A stretch of DNA of 45,575 nucleotides from Sulfurospirillum sp. UBA12182 (GTDB lineage Bacteria; Campylobacterota; Campylobacteria; Campylobacterales; Sulfurospirillaceae): positions 1 to 45,575 of the forward strand of contig DLUF01000066.1 in NCBI GenBank assembly GCA_002742765.1, written 5' to 3'. Every line of letters starts with the position of its first letter. Within the stretch, counting starts at the first letter, position 1. This document shows positions 43,489-45,575 of the stretch, one piece after another. The position numbers and the translations under genes were made by a program. A model generated the notes under the pieces. That model was not told where the DNA came from, searched no databases, and saw only the letters and a list, made by a program, of their open reading frames with translations.

Positions 43489-44667
43489 ATGAAGTTAAAA
43501 GCAAATTTAAAAGAAAATTATAGTCCGTTATATTTTCTTGGTTCTTTAGGGGCTGGTGGACTTAGTGTCTCAATTTATATGTATTTGATGTTTATGATAG
43601 AACATCCAAAAACGCCATTAGCAATTTTTGAAGATATATTTCCTTTCGTAATGCAGGGGAATTTAGTCTCTTTTTTAATTGTTATAAATTTAGCATTAGT
43701 TTTAGCTTTTGCTTATTTGCATTTTAGATTATTAGCATGGAATATAAAAGAGTATAAAATATTTAAAACAACAGAAAAATTTCAATTGCTTAAAAAAACA
43801 AACGATGAAGTATCTTTGATGGCAATTCCTCTTACTTTGGCTATGACTATCAACGTTTGTTTTGTCTTAGGTGCAGTTTTCGTTCCTGGACTTTGGAGTG
43901 TAGTTGAGTATCTATTTCCAGCAGCTATTTTAGCTTTTTTAGCTGTTGGAACATATGGTCTTGTGATTTATGGTGATTTTATATCAAGAGTAGTGACAAG
44001 TGGTGGTTTTGATTTTGAAAAAAATTCAAACTTTTCACAAATGTTAGCTGTTTTTGCTTTTGCAATGGTTTCAGTAGGACTTGCAGCTCCTGGTGCTATG
44101 AGTCATCATGTTAGTGTTTCAGCAATTGGACTTTTTTTCTCGATATTTTTTATGATTCTTTGTGTTGTACTTATCTTAAAGTCCCTTTTCCTTGGTTTTA
44201 AATCAATGTATAGATATGGAGTTTCTCCTGAAGCTGCTGGAAGTTTATGGATTTTAATTCCGATTGCAACTTTATTAGGGATTGCCATTATAAGAATCAG
44301 TTTTGGTTTAGTTCATAATTTTGCGCATCAACCAGCACCATCAGAGTTGTTTTTTATCACTTCATCAGTTCTCTCTTTTCAAATAGTTGTTGGACTGTTT
44401 GGATATAAAATCATGAAAACAATGGGATACTTTCAAAATTTTGTACACTCAGATGTAAAAAGTGCTGCTACTTTAGGATTGATTTGTCCTGGTGTTGCAT
44501 TTTTTGTATTTGGTATGTTTTTTATCTTTTTTGGATTACTCAAAAACAATGTTGTAGAGATTTTTTCTCCTGCTTATTTTATAGTGTTATTACCTTTTGT
44601 GTTTGTGCAAATCAAGACTATAAAAACATTCATAAAGTTACTTATAAAACTTCTTTATAAGGACTAA
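43489..44667 (+). CDS. Ten-helix membrane protein, TDT-like
   Basis: This 392-residue integral membrane protein has about ten hydrophobic helices and begins with a segment (YFLGSLGAGGLSVSIYMYLMF) similar in style to the tellurite-resistance/dicarboxylate transporter (TDT) superfamily. A conserved-looking motif LGLICPGVAFFVFGMFF lies near residues 332-348. I recall an annotation name TsoY for a family of this kind in sulfur-oxidising Campylobacterota, but I cannot verify it. The start at 43489 has TTAGGAG eight bases upstream; a GTG three codons earlier lacks a better site. It follows serA by 25 bases and ends at a strong terminator. Substrate unknown; C4-dicarboxylate, sulfite or tellurite are possibilities only by family analogy. 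Confidence 0.7.
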   Translation: MKLKANLKENYSPLYFLGSLGAGGLSVSIYMYLMFMIEHPKTPLAIFEDIFPFVMQGNLVSFLIVINLALVLAFAYLHFRLLAWNIKEYKIFKTTEKFQLLKKTNDEVSLMAIPLTLAMTINVCFVLGAVFVPGLWSVVEYLFPAAILAFLAVGTYGLVIYGDFISRVVTSGGFDFEKNSNFSQMLAVFAFAMVSVGLAAPGAMSHHVSVSAIGLFFSIFFMILCVVLILKSLFLGFKSMYRYGVSPEAAGSLWILIPIATLLGIAIIRISFGLVHNFAHQPAPSELFFITSSVLSFQIVVGLFGYKIMKTMGYFQNFVHSDVKSAATLGLICPGVAFFVFGMFFIFFGLLKNNVVEIFSPAYFIVLLPFVFVQIKTIKTFIKLLIKLLYKD

Positions 44668-44668
44668 A

Positions 44669-44703
44669 CATAAAAAGAGGTATAACCTCTTTTTATGATT
44701 TTT
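44669..44703 (+). terminator. Rho-independent terminator after the membrane protein gene
   Basis: CATAAAAAGAGGT (44669-44681) and ACCTCTTTTTATG (44685-44697) form a perfect 13-bp stem with an ATA loop, followed by ATTTTTTATTTT. It ends the rpsA-serA-side transcripts before the TolC-like gene. Confidence 0.9.
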
Positions 44704-44777
44704 TATTTTAAACTTTCTTTTTGCCTAGAATTATATAATAGACTTTTATATCAAAATTTTATTTGTAGAGGAAAGTT

Positions 44778-45575
44778 ATGAAAATTTTACTATTCCTCTT
44801 TTTTTTGTTCACTTCTCTTTTTGCCTTGCAAGTTGATTATAATAAAGCAAGAGAATTAGCACTCCAAAATAATGCTTTATTGCAACAAAAAATACTAGAA
44901 TCCCAAGAGGCTACTCTTCAAAAAAGTGAAGTCGATGCACAAAAGTTTGGTCGAGTTTATCTGAGTGAAGAGTTTATGCGAACAAACCAAGCTTCACATG
45001 TCTTTGCTTCAAAGTTAGCTTCACGAGAGGCAAGTTTTAGTGATTTTGGATTAGGCTCTTACACAAATCCTAGTGATTTACATGTAAAGCCTTCAGATTT
45101 GAATTATCCCTCAAGTGTTCAAGCTTTTGATACTTCTATTGTTTATGAAGTCCCTCTTTTTACAGGATTTAAACTAAGCTCACTCGAAGAGATAGCAAGC
45201 TTAGATGTGCAAGCAAAAAAAAGCTTTCTTAGCTTTTATGAGATGCAACTTTTACATCAAGTTTTACTCTATTACAATAAAGCAGTCGCAGCGAAGTATG
45301 AGATAGAAGCTGCAAAAAAAAGTTCGGAAGCTATCAAACAAGTTTCGTATCTAGTCTCTTTAAATTATAAAAATGGAATGGCTACGGAAGTAGATACTTT
45401 AACGATGAAAAAAAGGGAACTTGAGGCAGCCTCTAGGTATTCTAATGCTACAAATAACTATCAAATAGCCCTTTCAAATCTAAGATTCTTATGCGCTACT
45501 AAAGAGATAGATGATGTTGATTCTTTTTATATAAGAGCATTTAACTATGAGGATTTAGAATCTTTACATGTAAAG
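44778..45575 (+). CDS. TolC-family outer-membrane efflux protein (N-terminal 266 residues, cut by window edge)
   Basis: TolC-type proteins form outer-membrane exit ducts for efflux or type I secretion. The visible part has a signal peptide (MKILLFLFFLFTSLFA), then long heptad-rich helices with the typical pattern (YNKARELALQNNALLQQKILESQ), a beta segment TSIVYEVPLFTGFKLSS that should insert in the membrane, and helices containing QVSYLVSLNYKNGMATEVDTL. AGAGGAAAG lies just upstream of the ATG. A TTACATGTAA motif occurs twice in the coding sequence (45078-45087 and 45564-45573), each encoding Leu-His-Val-Lys. The gene continues beyond the window; efflux-pump partner genes are expected downstream. 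Confidence 0.9.
   Translation, partial: MKILLFLFFLFTSLFALQVDYNKARELALQNNALLQQKILESQEATLQKSEVDAQKFGRVYLSEEFMRTNQASHVFASKLASREASFSDFGLGSYTNPSDLHVKPSDLNYPSSVQAFDTSIVYEVPLFTGFKLSSLEEIASLDVQAKKSFLSFYEMQLLHQVLLYYNKAVAAKYEIEAAKKSSEAIKQVSYLVSLNYKNGMATEVDTLTMKKRELEAASRYSNATNNYQIALSNLRFLCATKEIDDVDSFYIRAFNYEDLESLHVK

Larger units (their letters stand above)
12592..45573. repeat. Dispersed palindrome TTACATGTAA, 12 exact copies
   Basis: Exact copies are at 12592, 12682, 18455, 20689, 20735, 21044, 22698, 22721, 30858, 35181, 45078 and 45564 (first base of each). Four more sites keep TACATGTA only (25341, 26737, 33043, 36352). Seven exact copies lie inside genes, in more than one frame; five are intergenic, and four of those are part of hairpins. 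None was found in 1-11753. At this base composition well under one exact copy would be expected by chance in 34 kb. Confidence 0.8.

Noticed and set aside
12592-45573. TTACATGTAA as an FNR/CRP-type or ordinary transcription factor operator
   Set aside because: More than half the exact copies are inside coding sequence far from starts, and several are within transcript-end hairpins, which does not fit an operator.
1-45575. CRISPR arrays or insertion sequences
   Set aside because: No regularly spaced direct repeats of CRISPR type and no transposase gene or terminal inverted repeats were seen.

Overview
The window is AT-rich (about two thirds A+T by eye) and its gene content and order point to a member of the Campylobacterota (Sulfurimonas-, Sulfurospirillum- or Arcobacter-like). 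The evidence is the run pheS-pheT-aroA-ispH-rpsA-hypothetical-serA, a histidine kinase with an AHQW-type H-box, a Cj1585-like FAD/Fe-S 2-hydroxyacid dehydrogenase, and a sodium-pump-type oxaloacetate decarboxylase next to ATP-type PEP carboxykinase. Genus cannot be fixed from the sequence alone.

Region 1 (1 to about 11,753) is the right-hand part of an integrative element. A minus-strand type I restriction-modification operon (hsdM-hsdS-three cargo genes-hsdR, the last cut by the window edge) is followed by a small orphan gene, a HipB/HipA-like pair, a small membrane protein, a RepA-like AAA ATPase, a small HTH protein and a tyrosine integrase. The element ends in a 3' fragment of a tRNA-Leu (anticodon loop to CCA), taken here as the right attachment site. 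The three cargo genes between hsdS and hsdR (DUF6978-like, DUF1828-like and a predicted proteasome-fold Ntn-hydrolase) are the best candidate for an undescribed defence-associated module. The HipA-like protein has conservative but non-canonical residues at its catalytic positions.

Region 2 (11,790 to about 30,816) is a 2-hydroxyacid / C3-C4 carbon module: glycerate 2-kinase, a sodium:amino-acid-type symporter, LctP lactate/glycolate permease, a two-component system, a TRAP transporter of the 2-oxoacid/lactate-binding type, an FAD/Fe-S D-lactate (or glycolate) dehydrogenase, oxaloacetate decarboxylase gamma-alpha-beta, and PEP carboxykinase. Together they could import lactate, glycolate, glycerate or 2-oxoacids, oxidise them into the quinone pool, and connect pyruvate, oxaloacetate and PEP. 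Tandem 11-bp-spaced repeats upstream of dctP, with a similar pair upstream of lctP, suggest that the local response regulator controls uptake.

Region 3 (30,876 to the end) is mostly housekeeping: argH, a HIT-family hydrolase, a pentahaem cytochrome, pheST, aroA, ispH, rpsA, serA, a multipass membrane protein and the start of a TolC-like gene.

A second unusual signal is the palindrome TTACATGTAA. I count 12 exact copies between 12,592 and 45,573 and none in the 11.7-kb element. It lies in intergenic hairpins and also inside coding sequence, so it looks like a genome-specific dispersed motif rather than an ordinary operator.
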